From: a virus
Strand: one strand, 5' to 3'
IMG/VR virus record: IMGVR_UViG_3300042882_001139
Span: 1-64,000 of that record
Length of the DNA: 64,000 bases
The translations under genes were made by a program, and so were the position numbers. This document shows, piece after piece, positions 16,285-25,483 of this stretch. The notes under the pieces were generated by a model that saw only the letters and a program-made list of their open reading frames with translations, did not search any database and was not told the DNA's origin. Every line of letters starts with the position of its first letter. Within the stretch, counting starts at the first letter, position 1.

Positions 16285-16796
16285 TGCCTTCGTTGTTTAC
16301 ACTTTTTGTTGTAGTATGTTTAGTTGCGTGGCTTGTCCTTATACTGCGAGGACAAGAACCGCCCGTGGCCCCGCAGTATTTACGTTGTATCCAAGTAAGG
16401 AGAGAATACATGGCAGATCTTTTAACATATGCGGTTGTCGTAGCACCGCCGACCGATTCTGACGTAGTAACACGCGTTTTCTCTGTTGACGTTAACGGTG
16501 AAAACAAGGGTGCGACTTCTTTTGCTGGCAACTCGGTTGATCTCGGCACAGTAACTGTTCCGCAGAACGCTGAGGTTGTCTTAACGCTCGTCGACGTTGA
16601 CGATGCGGGTAACTCGTCGGTACCGGCATTTCACCGCTTCGTAGCGGTAGACACGCTGCCGCCGGGCCAGCCTGGTGGTTTTGTGATCACGCTGGTTGGC
16701 GAAAAAGCAGCACCGGAAGTAACGCCGGAACCGGAAGTAACGCCGGAACCGGAAGTAACGCCGGAACCGGAAGTCACCCCTGACGCTGACGCTTGA
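16284..16796 (+). CDS. Beta-sandwich protein with PEVTPE repeats; two possible starts
   Basis: The frame opens at ATG 16284 (overlapping the previous stop) and would give a 170-residue protein with an N-terminal membrane helix (residues about 4-22). A second in-frame ATG at 16410 has a much better Shine-Dalgarno (AAGGAG 16397-16402) and would give a 128-residue soluble form. Residues about 45-140 look like a fibronectin/Ig-type beta sandwich. The C-terminus is a repeat of PEVTPE (about 3.5 units). It could be made in both forms. Unknown role; carbohydrate or surface binding is possible. Confidence 0.65.
   Translation: MPSLFTLFVVVCLVAWLVLILRGQEPPVAPQYLRCIQVRREYMADLLTYAVVVAPPTDSDVVTRVFSVDVNGENKGATSFAGNSVDLGTVTVPQNAEVVLTLVDVDDAGNSSVPAFHRFVAVDTLPPGQPGGFVITLVGEKAAPEVTPEPEVTPEPEVTPEPEVTPDADA
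16714..16782 (+). repeat. In-frame 18-bp repeat coding PEVTPE
   Basis: About three and a half copies of an 18-base unit beginning CCGGAAGTAACG, identical in the first copies and diverging in the last. It encodes a rigid acidic Pro-rich tail and could change copy number by slippage. Confidence 0.8.
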
Positions 16797-16811
16797 TTTT
16801 GGAGAGACGCC

Positions 16812-17837
16812 ATGGCTTTCGAAGAGAAGTTGTTTGCAAACGTCTATGACGTTGTGGCAGCATATGAAGCGGGCTTTTTGGGTGCATTATGCGATCCCGA
16901 AAAAACAGCCCAGCTTCAGGCAGAAATTGCTGCTGCGGGCGGCCTTCCCGACGGAGCCATGGCGTGCTCTACCTTTGGCCTGGAAGACTCAGGTAAAGAC
17001 AAACTCAGCCTGACGTTTCTTGAAATTCTTAAACTGTACCCGGACTGTTTGCCGGGCGGAGCACAGGGGCGCGGCGACTGCGTAAGTTGGTCGACGCGTA
17101 ACGCGTGCTTAACCACGATGTGCACAGACATCACAAGTGGGCAGCCTGACGAAGTTTCAGGCCGGCTTGAGGGTGCACCCGAGGTTAGTGACGAGGCACG
17201 CTTAAACGGCGTGTTGAGCACGGAAGCATTTTATAATTGGCGCCGGCACTCCGGCGACGGTTGGTTCTGCTCTGACGCTGTTAAAGTCGCGATGAACGAC
17301 AGCGGCATGTGGCTGCGAAAAAAGTATGACGAAATTGGTGTAGATCTGACCCGTTACAGTTCGCGTAACGCGGGGCTGTATGGCAATAAAACGCCGCCGG
17401 AAGCGTGGCGGCAAATCGGCAAAGATCATCTTATCCGCACAGCGACAGTGCTTCATACATATGAAGAACTCCGCGACATGCTGGCGAACGGTTATGGGAT
17501 TAGCTCGTGCGGTAGTGAGGGCTTTGAATCAAATCGTGACGCTAATGGCGTCAGCCGCCGCACAAAACAATGGGCGCACGCGATGGCGTATATCGCTGTA
17601 GACGACCGGCCGGAAATTATTAAACTCTACAAAGAACCGCTGGTGCTGGTCCAAAATTCTTGGGGTGATTGGAACGATGGTCCGAGAATTATTTACGGTA
17701 CAAACATCAGTATTCCCGTCGGCTCATTTTGGTCGCGATGGTCGGACATCAAGAATCGCGACATGATTGCGGTGTCTGGTGCGGCCGGTTGGCCGCCTAA
17801 GAAACTCAAGAGCTACGGCGCTCGCGGCAACATTTAA
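16812..17837 (+). CDS. Papain-like (C1-type) cysteine protease
   Basis: 341 residues. Catalytic residues of the papain fold are visible in order: Cys90 in GRGDCVSWS, His256 in QWAHAMAYIAVDD, and Asn282 in VLVQNSWGDW, the last very close to the family's QNSWG signature. The N-terminal 80 residues may be a propeptide or targeting region; no signal peptide is seen. The typical Gln of the oxyanion hole lies about six residues before Cys (here QGRGDC, Q86). It sits two genes from the metalloprotease, suggesting a joint proteolytic role, for example against host surface layers or in virion processing. Confidence 0.85.
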   Translation: MAFEEKLFANVYDVVAAYEAGFLGALCDPEKTAQLQAEIAAAGGLPDGAMACSTFGLEDSGKDKLSLTFLEILKLYPDCLPGGAQGRGDCVSWSTRNACLTTMCTDITSGQPDEVSGRLEGAPEVSDEARLNGVLSTEAFYNWRRHSGDGWFCSDAVKVAMNDSGMWLRKKYDEIGVDLTRYSSRNAGLYGNKTPPEAWRQIGKDHLIRTATVLHTYEELRDMLANGYGISSCGSEGFESNRDANGVSRRTKQWAHAMAYIAVDDRPEIIKLYKEPLVLVQNSWGDWNDGPRIIYGTNISIPVGSFWSRWSDIKNRDMIAVSGAAGWPPKKLKSYGARGNI

Positions 17838-17847
17838 CGAGGTTTTT

Positions 17848-18171
17848 ATGTTTAACTGGCTTTTTTGGTTATTAAGCCTTTTTACTGCGGCGGCGCCGGC
17901 CGACCCAAACTTTGTTCCCGCAGTGGCAGCCGAGGCCGCTTATGCGTCTTTGATTCACGTCGCGCCGGATACGGCACCAAAGCCGGACACAAAAGACTGT
18001 AAGACATGTAACGGCACAGGCCGGGTCCGATCTGGCGATGGCCAGGGTTGGACAAAATGCCCCGACTGCGAAAACCGCACGGGCATGCGGGCTATTGACG
18101 CCCCGGCGGAAAAACTAACGGCACCCGGAAAAGGCTGGCCCGCTAGAAGTGTTTCGGCTGACGCCCAGTAA
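17848..18171 (+). CDS. Exported DnaJ-type zinc-ribbon protein
   Basis: Start ATG 17848 after GAGG; an ORF from 17767 would run into the protease gene. 107 residues. The N-terminus (MFNWLFWLLSLFTAAAPA) looks like a signal peptide. A CxxCxGxG...CxxC zinc motif (CKTCNGTGRV then KCPDC, about residues 50-73) resembles half of a DnaJ zinc centre. Unknown role; an exported redox or binding protein is possible. Confidence 0.6.
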   Translation: MFNWLFWLLSLFTAAAPADPNFVPAVAAEAAYASLIHVAPDTAPKPDTKDCKTCNGTGRVRSGDGQGWTKCPDCENRTGMRAIDAPAEKLTAPGKGWPARSVSADAQ

Positions 18172-18180
18172 GGAAATTAC

Positions 18181-18675
18181 ATGTCTGTCCAGAAAATTAC
18201 TGGAAAGTGTTACACTTTCCGGGGGTTAAAGTTCTACGCTCAGAACGGCTTTGTTTGTCTTCATGACGAAGACACCGGCGATTTTTTTGTGCTAACCCGC
18301 AAAGAGTTTCTTTTGCGAGCGCAGGCACTGAGCGACGAAGCCAAGCGACTGCGGCACATTGCCGCCACAAACCCGAGTAAAGCTTCCTGGCTTTCCGCGG
18401 ATCGCATGGATTTACAGCAGGCTATTGATAATATGGTGGCCTGCACCCAGGAGGCCCGCGAGCAGGGAGACCGAAATGACCCTGTAGTCGACGAGTGGTT
18501 TAGGCGACATCGCCCCGGCAAAAAGAGTAAGATATCTTTGGCCAGCGGTGCTAATTTTAATACGGCACTGCCCGGTGTTTTACCGATCGGGAAAGATACT
18601 GGAAAGCACGTAACCCCGGACTTTACTGCCGGGCAATCCGCACCAAAGAAACTGATTTTGCCGGGAGATTTTTAA
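18181..18675 (+). CDS. Hypothetical protein
   Basis: 164 residues, soluble. It begins with a beta-rich stretch (about 1-45), continues with a helical segment (about 45-100) and has a basic/polar C-terminus. No recognised motif. It begins a tight series of genes leading to the polymerase. A virion or polymerase-associated role is only positional inference. Confidence 0.6.
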   Translation: MSVQKITGKCYTFRGLKFYAQNGFVCLHDEDTGDFFVLTRKEFLLRAQALSDEAKRLRHIAATNPSKASWLSADRMDLQQAIDNMVACTQEAREQGDRNDPVVDEWFRRHRPGKKSKISLASGANFNTALPGVLPIGKDTGKHVTPDFTAGQSAPKKLILPGDF

Positions 18676-18676
18676 T

Positions 18677-19069
18677 ATGGACATGACCCCTAACGAGGCT
18701 TTTCGGCTCGGGTTCATTACCCGCTGCGCCGAAGAGGGTCTAAACGGCGATCAACTACAGCAGCGCATTAAACTGGCAGCTGAGAAAAAAGCCTACATGA
18801 ACTACATTTTACCGACGCTGTTACTTGGCGGTGGTATTGGGCTTGCGAGCCAGGCACCTGGCGTGACGGGTACAGCACTTGGTCTGCCAGCTGCCGCCGG
18901 GCTGGGCATAGGTGCTGGCCTTGGTTACGGCGCGGCACGGGTTACAGAACCCGACATCTCAGCCGATGACATTAAAGCTATGGAACTTGCGGACACCTAC
19001 AAGATCTACGCTGCCCGGGCTAAAGCTAACCGGAAAGCACAGAAATACCGACAAAGCAGGAGCATATGA
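18677..19069 (+). CDS. Small protein with glycine-zipper membrane segment
   Basis: 130 residues. N-terminal helical motif NEAFRLGFITRCAEEGLNGD, a style (F-x-x-GF...CAEEGL) I associate with phage virion proteins. A hydrophobic Gly-rich segment (about 40-85) with two possible helices and a basic helical tail follow. No known family; possibly an ejected or internal virion protein. Confidence 0.6.
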   Translation: MDMTPNEAFRLGFITRCAEEGLNGDQLQQRIKLAAEKKAYMNYILPTLLLGGGIGLASQAPGVTGTALGLPAAAGLGIGAGLGYGAARVTEPDISADDIKAMELADTYKIYAARAKANRKAQKYRQSRSI

Positions 19070-19419
19070 GCACGCGTAAATATCACGCAGAAGTTGGTGG
19101 CGGCCAGCACGGGCAGCATGCTCTGAATTGGCCGGGCACGATGGACGGTTTTCCGGTTATTGGTAGTGATGCTGCACTTGGAAATCTTAAGCAGGATGAG
19201 GTTGAAAATCTTGAACTGCAGTACGACTTTAAGTCAAAAATGTTTGTTTTGTGGGACGAAAAGCAAAAAGCAGAGTTTGACGAGATAAACGATAAAATAG
19301 TAAACGGCTGGTATAGGCTGCTTAAACGCAGCGACCACTGGGACGAGGAAAATAATCATTACCGCGTCTGGTTAGAGTGGTTCCAGGTATACGGAATGTT
19401 GCCAACAAAAAAGAGTTGA
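19066..19419 (+). CDS. Small soluble acidic/aromatic protein
   Basis: 117 residues, rich in Trp, Tyr and acidic residues (for example KMFVLWDEKQKAEFDEI). Overlaps the previous gene by 4 bases. No motif recognised. It looks like a folded single-domain protein rather than low-complexity sequence. Confidence 0.6.
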   Translation: MSTRKYHAEVGGGQHGQHALNWPGTMDGFPVIGSDAALGNLKQDEVENLELQYDFKSKMFVLWDEKQKAEFDEINDKIVNGWYRLLKRSDHWDEENNHYRVWLEWFQVYGMLPTKKS

Positions 19420-19422
19420 TGC

Positions 19423-20445
19423 ATGACTACGAAACACGCTGAAAATTTGGCCGAGTACGCCGAAGGTGCAAAATTTAACGTAGGCGTGCCGGCCGACTCG
19501 GAAGCCGCGCGGCCGTATCACCAGCAATACGGTAAAGAGTTAATAAATAGCGCTCTCTGGGGGCTTGGGCTTGGTGCTGGTGGTACGGCACTGTATCACC
19601 TTATTAATGGTGCTGGTTCTTCGCAGTTGTCTGAGTTACAAGGACTGCTGCACAACCCGTCTCCCGAAGCGGCCCCGCAAAAAAAGCAAAAAATCAGTAA
19701 ACGGAAACAAGTAGCCAAAAAACAAGAGACCAGTTGGCTGCCGAAAAATATGACGATGCCGTCATTTAAGTTAGCCGCGGATGCGTCTGCCGGCGGACTA
19801 ATGGCGAACTTTCAAGAATCGCTGTCGAAAAATTTAATCCCGACGCAATTTATCCCTTCTGCCATCTGGCCGACTTTTGACCCAAATGCACCACCGAGTC
19901 TAAATACTGCACAGCACGGCTGGCGGCAAGCCGCGAACATTATTGCGGCGATGGGCGGTGGCTACGGCGGCATGCAACTTGTTAACTCGATGTCGGCTGA
20001 TAAGCGTAAAAAAGATATTGAAGACGAAGTCGAAACGGCTCGCCGTGCTTACTTTAATGCGTTAACCGGCAAAGAAGCGGCGGAACTTGACAATGTTTAC
20101 GCCTGTATGAAGCAAGCCGAAGCACCACCGGCACCTCCGGGCTTTTTCTCTCGTATGTCGCAGGGGTTGGGTTTGAGCAAACCAGGCGGGCCCGGAGCAC
20201 TTGAAAATGCAGGGATTGCCGCCGCACGTACCGTACAAGAAACTGGCAACAATGCGTGGACCGCCGCTTTGTTAACTGCACTTGGCACCGGCGCACTCGG
20301 GGCAAAGTACATGTATGACCAGACAAAGTCACGCACCAAGGCGGAGAATTTAATGCGGGCACGCAACTCGAAAGCCCGCCTGCAGGAACTGAATCAAACG
20401 CCGTACGTAGATCCGGACGCACTCGCCGCCCTTTCAGGGAGGTAA
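19423..20445 (+). CDS. Virion-type protein with membrane segments, directly upstream of RNA polymerase
   Basis: 340 residues. Two or three Gly-rich hydrophobic segments (about 42-62, 165-190, 280-302) alternate with basic and Pro-rich linkers. SFKLAADASAG near 112-122 again shows the K-L-A pattern. Charged helices (DKRKKDIEDEVETARRAYF) lie between. The stop is 3 bases before the polymerase GTG, and its last codons carry the polymerase's GGAGG, so the two are tightly linked. Possibly an internal virion protein that travels with the polymerase; this is inference. Confidence 0.6.
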   Translation: MTTKHAENLAEYAEGAKFNVGVPADSEAARPYHQQYGKELINSALWGLGLGAGGTALYHLINGAGSSQLSELQGLLHNPSPEAAPQKKQKISKRKQVAKKQETSWLPKNMTMPSFKLAADASAGGLMANFQESLSKNLIPTQFIPSAIWPTFDPNAPPSLNTAQHGWRQAANIIAAMGGGYGGMQLVNSMSADKRKKDIEDEVETARRAYFNALTGKEAAELDNVYACMKQAEAPPAPPGFFSRMSQGLGLSKPGGPGALENAGIAAARTVQETGNNAWTAALLTALGTGALGAKYMYDQTKSRTKAENLMRARNSKARLQELNQTPYVDPDALAALSGR

Positions 20446-20448
20446 GCC

Positions 20449-23400
20449 GTGCTGCCCTTAAACGCGCCTCAAGAACAGCCCCGCGAATTTGGCGATGTTC
20501 CCGCTTTGCGTCAAAGCATTTTTAACAATGCTTTGCAGAGTGCACAGAGCATCGAGCCAATTAAAAACGATCTGTACACGCTGCAATTAAACGACGTAGC
20601 GTACGACGGCCCGGAAGCGTTTACCAAAGCCGATCAAAAGCGTGCTGTGCTTACACGCGGCAACCTGTCGCGAAAACTCCGTGGCACATGGACGCTGACG
20701 GATAACAAGACGAATACGCCCGTCGCCAATCGGCCCGTCACGTTAGCCAGTGTGCCGTACTTAACGGACTCCGGCACATTCGTGAACAAGGGCGTCGAAT
20801 ACACGCTGGCTCATCAATTACGTTTGCGTCCCGGCGTGTTTACCAGACAAAAAGACAACGGCGAGTTAGAGGCCCACGTTAACACGCTTCCAGGTAAAGG
20901 CCGTTCGCACCGGTACTACTTAGACCCGCAAACTGGTGTGTTCAAAATTCAAATTGGGCAGGCGCAGATTCCGCTGATGCCGCTTTTGAAAACTCTTGGT
21001 GTCACAGACAAACAACTGCGTGATACCTGGGGTAACGAGATCACTGCTGTCAACATGCAGCAAGGTGACGCCGGAACACTCGACAAACTTTATCAGCGCC
21101 TTGTGTACTCGCCAGATCCGAAAGCGGATGAACTGGCGAAGATCAAGGCTATTGCCACTGAGTTCAACAAAACAGAGTTCGACGAAGAAGTCACTAGTCG
21201 AACGCTGGGCAAGCCGTACAAAAATTTAACGCCTGACGCCATTCTCGACATCACGAAAAAACTGATTGCCGTTAATCGCAAAGAGGCGGACTCGGACGAT
21301 CGAGACAGCATGGCGTTTCAGTCTGTGTTCGGCCCCGAGGACCTGCTGGCAGAGCGTTTCGTTAAAGACCGCTCGGTGCTGCGGCAACTGCTCTGGAAAG
21401 CCACGGCAAAAAAATCTTTAGACCACATTCCGACTGGCGTGTTCAATAAGTCGATTCAGGCCGCTCTTTTAGGGTCCGGCCTTGGATCAAGTCTTGAAGA
21501 AATCAACCCGGCCGAAATCTTTGACCACCAAACGCGCGTCACCCGGCTCGGCGAAGGCGGGATCGGCAGCATGGACGCCATCCCGGCCGAATCGCGCTCG
21601 GTGCAGCCAAGCCATTTCGGATTCATTGACTATTTGCGTACGCCGGAATCTGGCAAGGTCGGCGTGGACATGCGCTTTGCCGCCGGGGCACGAAAAAGCG
21701 GGAAAAACTTACATACGTTCGTAATCCCGGTGCGGAATGCAAACACCGGGAAAACCGAATACAAAACGCCGCAAGAACTTACGGACATGCCGCTGATGTT
21801 CCCCGGTGAAGACAAGTCAGATCTTCCGATGGTTGCGGCACTAGTTGGCGGCAAGATTAAGTATGTACCGCGGAAAGACGCACAGTACACCGTTCCGAAC
21901 ATGGACAACACTTTCTCGGCACTTACAAACATGGTGCCGATGAAGTCTATGGTCAAAGGGCAGCGCGTGATCATGGGCGCTCGAATGTTTACACAGGCTT
22001 TGCCGCTCGTAAACGCCGAAGCCCCGCTCGTACAGTCTGCTACAAATGACGACGAGAACATATCGCACGAAGATCTGATCGGCGCCAAGATGGGCACGGT
22101 TAAAGCAGACGAGCCTGCCGAGGTGCTACAGGTTACACCCGACAACATTGTTCTTCGGCTGCGTGACGGTACGAAAAAGACCGTCGACTTGTACAACGAC
22201 ATGCCGTTTAATCGGAAGACGTTCTGGACGCAAAAAGCAGCCGTTCAGCCCGGCGACGTGATTAAACCCGGCCAGATTATCGCCACAAGCAACTTTACCG
22301 ATAAGAGCGGAGCGGCAGCCCTCGGCATGAATATGCGTGTGGCGTATGTGCCTTTCCGCGGCAAGAACTACGAAGACGCCATCGTGATCTCGGAATCCGC
22401 GGCCAAGCGCCTAACGTCTGAGCACATGTACCAGAACGAGGCCGAGTGGGACGACAACACGCACGTCGGTAAAAAGGCGTTTGTCAGTCTGTTTCCCAGT
22501 GAGTACGACAAAAAACTGCTCGATAACTTTGACGACCAGGGCGCGATCAAAAAAGGCACGACCGTCAACTTCGGCGACCCGTTAGTGCTAGTCGCCAAAA
22601 AGAAAGAACAGGTGTACGGAAAAGTGCACCGCGGCCGGGCAGGTAGTTTCTCGAATGACACGCTGACCTGGGACCATCATTCGCCAGGTATTGTCACTGA
22701 CGTCGAGCACACAAAGAAGGGCGTGTCCGTGGTTGTAAAGAGCCAGGCCCAGATGGAGTCGGGCGATAAGTTAACTGGTCGCTACGGGGATAAGGGCGTC
22801 ATTGCGGAAGTTGTGCCGGATAATCAAATGCCGCACGACAAAGACGGCAACCCATTTGAAGTGCTTGTCAGCCCGCTTGGTTTAATTTCACGCGTGAACC
22901 CTGCCCAGATTATTGAAGCAGCGTTGGGTAAAGTCGCGGCTAAGACCGGTAAACCGTACAAGATCAAAGATTTCGACAGTGAGAAAGACCTGGTCGAGTT
23001 TGCACAGCAGGAACTCGCCAAGCACGGGTTATCTGACACCGAAGAAGTTATTAACCCAGAGAGCGGCCATAAAATTCCTGGAATATTAACTGGCCAGCGG
23101 TTTTTCATGAAACTGCACCACACGGCTGAATCCAAAGGCCAGGGCCGAGCGATGGCGGGTTATACAGCCGAAGGTACACCGGCCAAAGGCGGCTCTGAGG
23201 GTGCAAAGCGTGTCGGCATGCTGGAACTGGGGGCTTTGCTTTCGCACGGTGCTGGCAAAGTAATCCGCGACGCCAAGATGGTACGTGGCCAAGCGAACCC
23301 TGAGTACTGGTCGCAATTCATGGCCGGGTATGACGCTCCGCTGCCCAAGGTTCCACACGTGTATGAGAAGTTCGTAAATCAATTAAAGGGTGCTGGCATC

Positions 23401-24822
23401 AATACTGTGCGGACTGGAACCAAGACGCACATTATGGCCATGACAGACAAAGACGCCGCGGCCCTTACAGGCGACCGGGAACTCAAGAGCGCCGAGACTG
23501 TCGATTGGAAGGGAAATCTCAAGCCCATTAAAGGCGGCTTGTTTGATGAGTCACTTACGGGCGGTCATGGCGGCAGTCGGTGGGCAAAGATTACGCTTCA
23601 AGAGCCGATGCCCAATCCCGTCATGGAAGAACCTATTCGCCGCGTCTTGGGCCTGACAGAGAAGAAATTCCTGGGGATCTTGGCCGGCCGGGAACAACTG
23701 GGTGACGCAACAGGCCCCAAGGCTATTCAACAAGCCCTGGCCAGCATTAATCTCCCTAAAGCCATCGAGCAGGCAAGGGAAGACATCAAGTCTGGTCGGA
23801 AGACAGTTCGGGATGAGGCTGTTCGGCGCCTTGGATTCCTTAAGTCAGCCGAATCGACCAATATCCATCCGAAAGACTGGATGATTAATCAGGTTCCAGT
23901 TATTCCGCCTGCTTTCCGCCCTGTGTCGACGATGGGGCCAAAGAAGCTCCCGCTCGTAGATAACCCCAATTACCTTTACAAAGAGTTATTTGATGCTAAT
24001 TCAACACTGAAAGAAGCATCTGGGGCCTTATCAGACTATGGCGACGAGCGGCTGGCTGTTTACAACTCAATGAAGGGTGTGACTGGCTTAGGTGCTCCGA
24101 CTAACCCCAAGAACGTCGAAAAGAACGTCCAGGGGTTTTTAGCCAAGATCTTCGGCGACAGTCCTAAATTCGGCACCATGCAGCGAAAACTGCTTTCGAG
24201 CACTGTTGACTTGGTCGGCCGCGCTGTCATTACGCCGAACTCTGATCTGGATATGGACGAAGTAGCCCTGCCTGAAGAGAAAGCCTGGGATATCTACAAG
24301 CCGTTTGTTATTCGCGGCCTTGTTCGTCGTGGCTTACCTCGAATGCAGGCACTCCAGGCTGTTGAAGACAAAAACAAAGCCGCCTTCGACGAATTAAACA
24401 CCCAGATGAACGCTAAGCCCATTGTAATTAACCGGGCGCCCGTCTTGCACCGCTACGGCGTGATGGCATTTAAACCGCGCTTGACCAAAAATAAGGTCAT
24501 GGAGGTTAACCCGGTAATCACGAAGGGGTTTGGTGCAGATTTTGACGGGGACGCTATGCAATATCACGTTCCCAGCACAAATGAGGCGGCAAAAGAAGCA
24601 CTTGATAAGATGTTACCTAGTAAGAACTTGTTTAGTACGTCCAGCTTCAAGGCTCACTACGTTCCAAACAAGGATTACCAGACTGGGCTGTACCTAGCAT
24701 CGAGTAGAATAAATCAACGCAGTAAACCACGCGTGTTTAAAAGCAAACTAGAGGCTGTGGCGGCTTACCGGCGCGGCGAAATCAACGTAGACACGCCCGT
24801 ACACATTGTGGAAGATAAATAG
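20449..24822 (+). CDS. RNA polymerase beta subunit fused to N-terminal part of beta'
   Basis: 1457 residues, GTG start after GGAGG. Beta part: the MFTQALPLV region aligns with bacterial QRQAVP; VAYVPFRGKNYEDAIVISE; catalytic lysines K774 and K782 in GDKLTGRYGDKG; MPHDKDGNPFEVLVSPLG...SRVNPAQI; and a C-terminal KRVGMLELGALLSHGA. From about residue 1020 it becomes beta': GGLFDES, NQVPVIPPAFRPV, INRAPVLHRYGV, and the catalytic Mg-binding DFDGD at 1364-1368 (GADFDGD, where cellular enzymes have NADFDGD). It ends where the E. coli beta' continues toward the bridge helix. The beta' N-terminal zinc-binding segment is absent: GGLFDE is followed at once by GGHGGSRWAKI with no cysteines. The rest of beta' is in the gene at 25712. 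Confidence 0.95.
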   Translation: MLPLNAPQEQPREFGDVPALRQSIFNNALQSAQSIEPIKNDLYTLQLNDVAYDGPEAFTKADQKRAVLTRGNLSRKLRGTWTLTDNKTNTPVANRPVTLASVPYLTDSGTFVNKGVEYTLAHQLRLRPGVFTRQKDNGELEAHVNTLPGKGRSHRYYLDPQTGVFKIQIGQAQIPLMPLLKTLGVTDKQLRDTWGNEITAVNMQQGDAGTLDKLYQRLVYSPDPKADELAKIKAIATEFNKTEFDEEVTSRTLGKPYKNLTPDAILDITKKLIAVNRKEADSDDRDSMAFQSVFGPEDLLAERFVKDRSVLRQLLWKATAKKSLDHIPTGVFNKSIQAALLGSGLGSSLEEINPAEIFDHQTRVTRLGEGGIGSMDAIPAESRSVQPSHFGFIDYLRTPESGKVGVDMRFAAGARKSGKNLHTFVIPVRNANTGKTEYKTPQELTDMPLMFPGEDKSDLPMVAALVGGKIKYVPRKDAQYTVPNMDNTFSALTNMVPMKSMVKGQRVIMGARMFTQALPLVNAEAPLVQSATNDDENISHEDLIGAKMGTVKADEPAEVLQVTPDNIVLRLRDGTKKTVDLYNDMPFNRKTFWTQKAAVQPGDVIKPGQIIATSNFTDKSGAAALGMNMRVAYVPFRGKNYEDAIVISESAAKRLTSEHMYQNEAEWDDNTHVGKKAFVSLFPSEYDKKLLDNFDDQGAIKKGTTVNFGDPLVLVAKKKEQVYGKVHRGRAGSFSNDTLTWDHHSPGIVTDVEHTKKGVSVVVKSQAQMESGDKLTGRYGDKGVIAEVVPDNQMPHDKDGNPFEVLVSPLGLISRVNPAQIIEAALGKVAAKTGKPYKIKDFDSEKDLVEFAQQELAKHGLSDTEEVINPESGHKIPGILTGQRFFMKLHHTAESKGQGRAMAGYTAEGTPAKGGSEGAKRVGMLELGALLSHGAGKVIRDAKMVRGQANPEYWSQFMAGYDAPLPKVPHVYEKFVNQLKGAGINTVRTGTKTHIMAMTDKDAAALTGDRELKSAETVDWKGNLKPIKGGLFDESLTGGHGGSRWAKITLQEPMPNPVMEEPIRRVLGLTEKKFLGILAGREQLGDATGPKAIQQALASINLPKAIEQAREDIKSGRKTVRDEAVRRLGFLKSAESTNIHPKDWMINQVPVIPPAFRPVSTMGPKKLPLVDNPNYLYKELFDANSTLKEASGALSDYGDERLAVYNSMKGVTGLGAPTNPKNVEKNVQGFLAKIFGDSPKFGTMQRKLLSSTVDLVGRAVITPNSDLDMDEVALPEEKAWDIYKPFVIRGLVRRGLPRMQALQAVEDKNKAAFDELNTQMNAKPIVINRAPVLHRYGVMAFKPRLTKNKVMEVNPVITKGFGADFDGDAMQYHVPSTNEAAKEALDKMLPSKNLFSTSSFKAHYVPNKDYQTGLYLASSRINQRSKPRVFKSKLEAVAAYRRGEINVDTPVHIVEDK

Positions 24823-24838
24823 ACACAGGGAGGCTTTC

Positions 24839-25483
24839 ATGGCGATCAACCCGTATTTAATGTCGATGGCCCGCGATCAATTCGAGAAGTCGGCCGTCGT
24901 TCCGCCTGGCGGCGGTGACCCGTCTATGGGTGCAGCCCCGCCTGTTGATCCTTCTATGGGCGGTGCGCCGCCTATGGACCCGGCTGCTATGGGTGCCGTT
25001 CCACCCGCCGGCCCGGCTGCACCGGTTGATCCGGCCACCGCGATGGCTGCAATGGGAGGTGCTCCCGCCCCCGCTGCGATGCCTGCGGCTGCGCCCGCTC
25101 CCGCTGCGCCGGCCGGCGGCCAGAAGTTAAAGCCTGAGCAGATGATGCAGATGATCGATATGCGGCTGTACAACATGCAACAGCAGTTAACATCGATTAT
25201 GAACGCCATGGGCGTGCAAGTCGCTCCTGAGTCGCTTGTTCTTCCTCCGGGCACGACTGGTGCCCCGCCTGCCGAATCGGCTCTCCCCGGCGGTCCTATG
25301 GCTCCGCCTCCGCCGCAAGACCCTGCCGCGGCTGGTATGCCTCCCGGTGGTATGCCTCCCGAGGCTATGCCGCCTGAGATGGCGAAAGGTGCCAACTGGA
25401 ATGCCGGTCAGATTTTAGATCTGCATACCAAGGCGTCGGCGATCAAGGCGTTACGGAGGAGTTTAGAGAGCAATGCGGGTTAA
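24839..25483 (+). CDS. Pro/Ala/Met-rich protein between the polymerase genes
   Basis: Start ATG 24839 with GGGAGG; an in-frame GTG at 24806 lies inside the polymerase gene. 214 residues. The N-terminus has FEKSA (about 14-18), a K-x-A motif shared with other virion-locus proteins. Most of the protein is a low-complexity Pro/Ala/Gly/Met tract; a central helical segment (PEQMMQMIDMRLYNMQQQL, about 100-118) could form a coiled coil. It sits between the two polymerase genes and may be a virion or polymerase-associated linker protein. No known family. Confidence 0.65.
   Translation: MAINPYLMSMARDQFEKSAVVPPGGGDPSMGAAPPVDPSMGGAPPMDPAAMGAVPPAGPAAPVDPATAMAAMGGAPAPAAMPAAAPAPAAPAGGQKLKPEQMMQMIDMRLYNMQQQLTSIMNAMGVQVAPESLVLPPGTTGAPPAESALPGGPMAPPPPQDPAAAGMPPGGMPPEAMPPEMAKGANWNAGQILDLHTKASAIKALRRSLESNAG

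Noticed and set aside
16714-16782. Short direct repeats considered as a CRISPR array
   Set aside because: 18-base units without spacers, in frame, coding PEVTPE.
24877-25395. Minus-strand Gly/Ala/Pro-rich frame of 172 codons
   Set aside because: Antisense of a repetitive Pro/Ala/Met coding tract; composition artefact.
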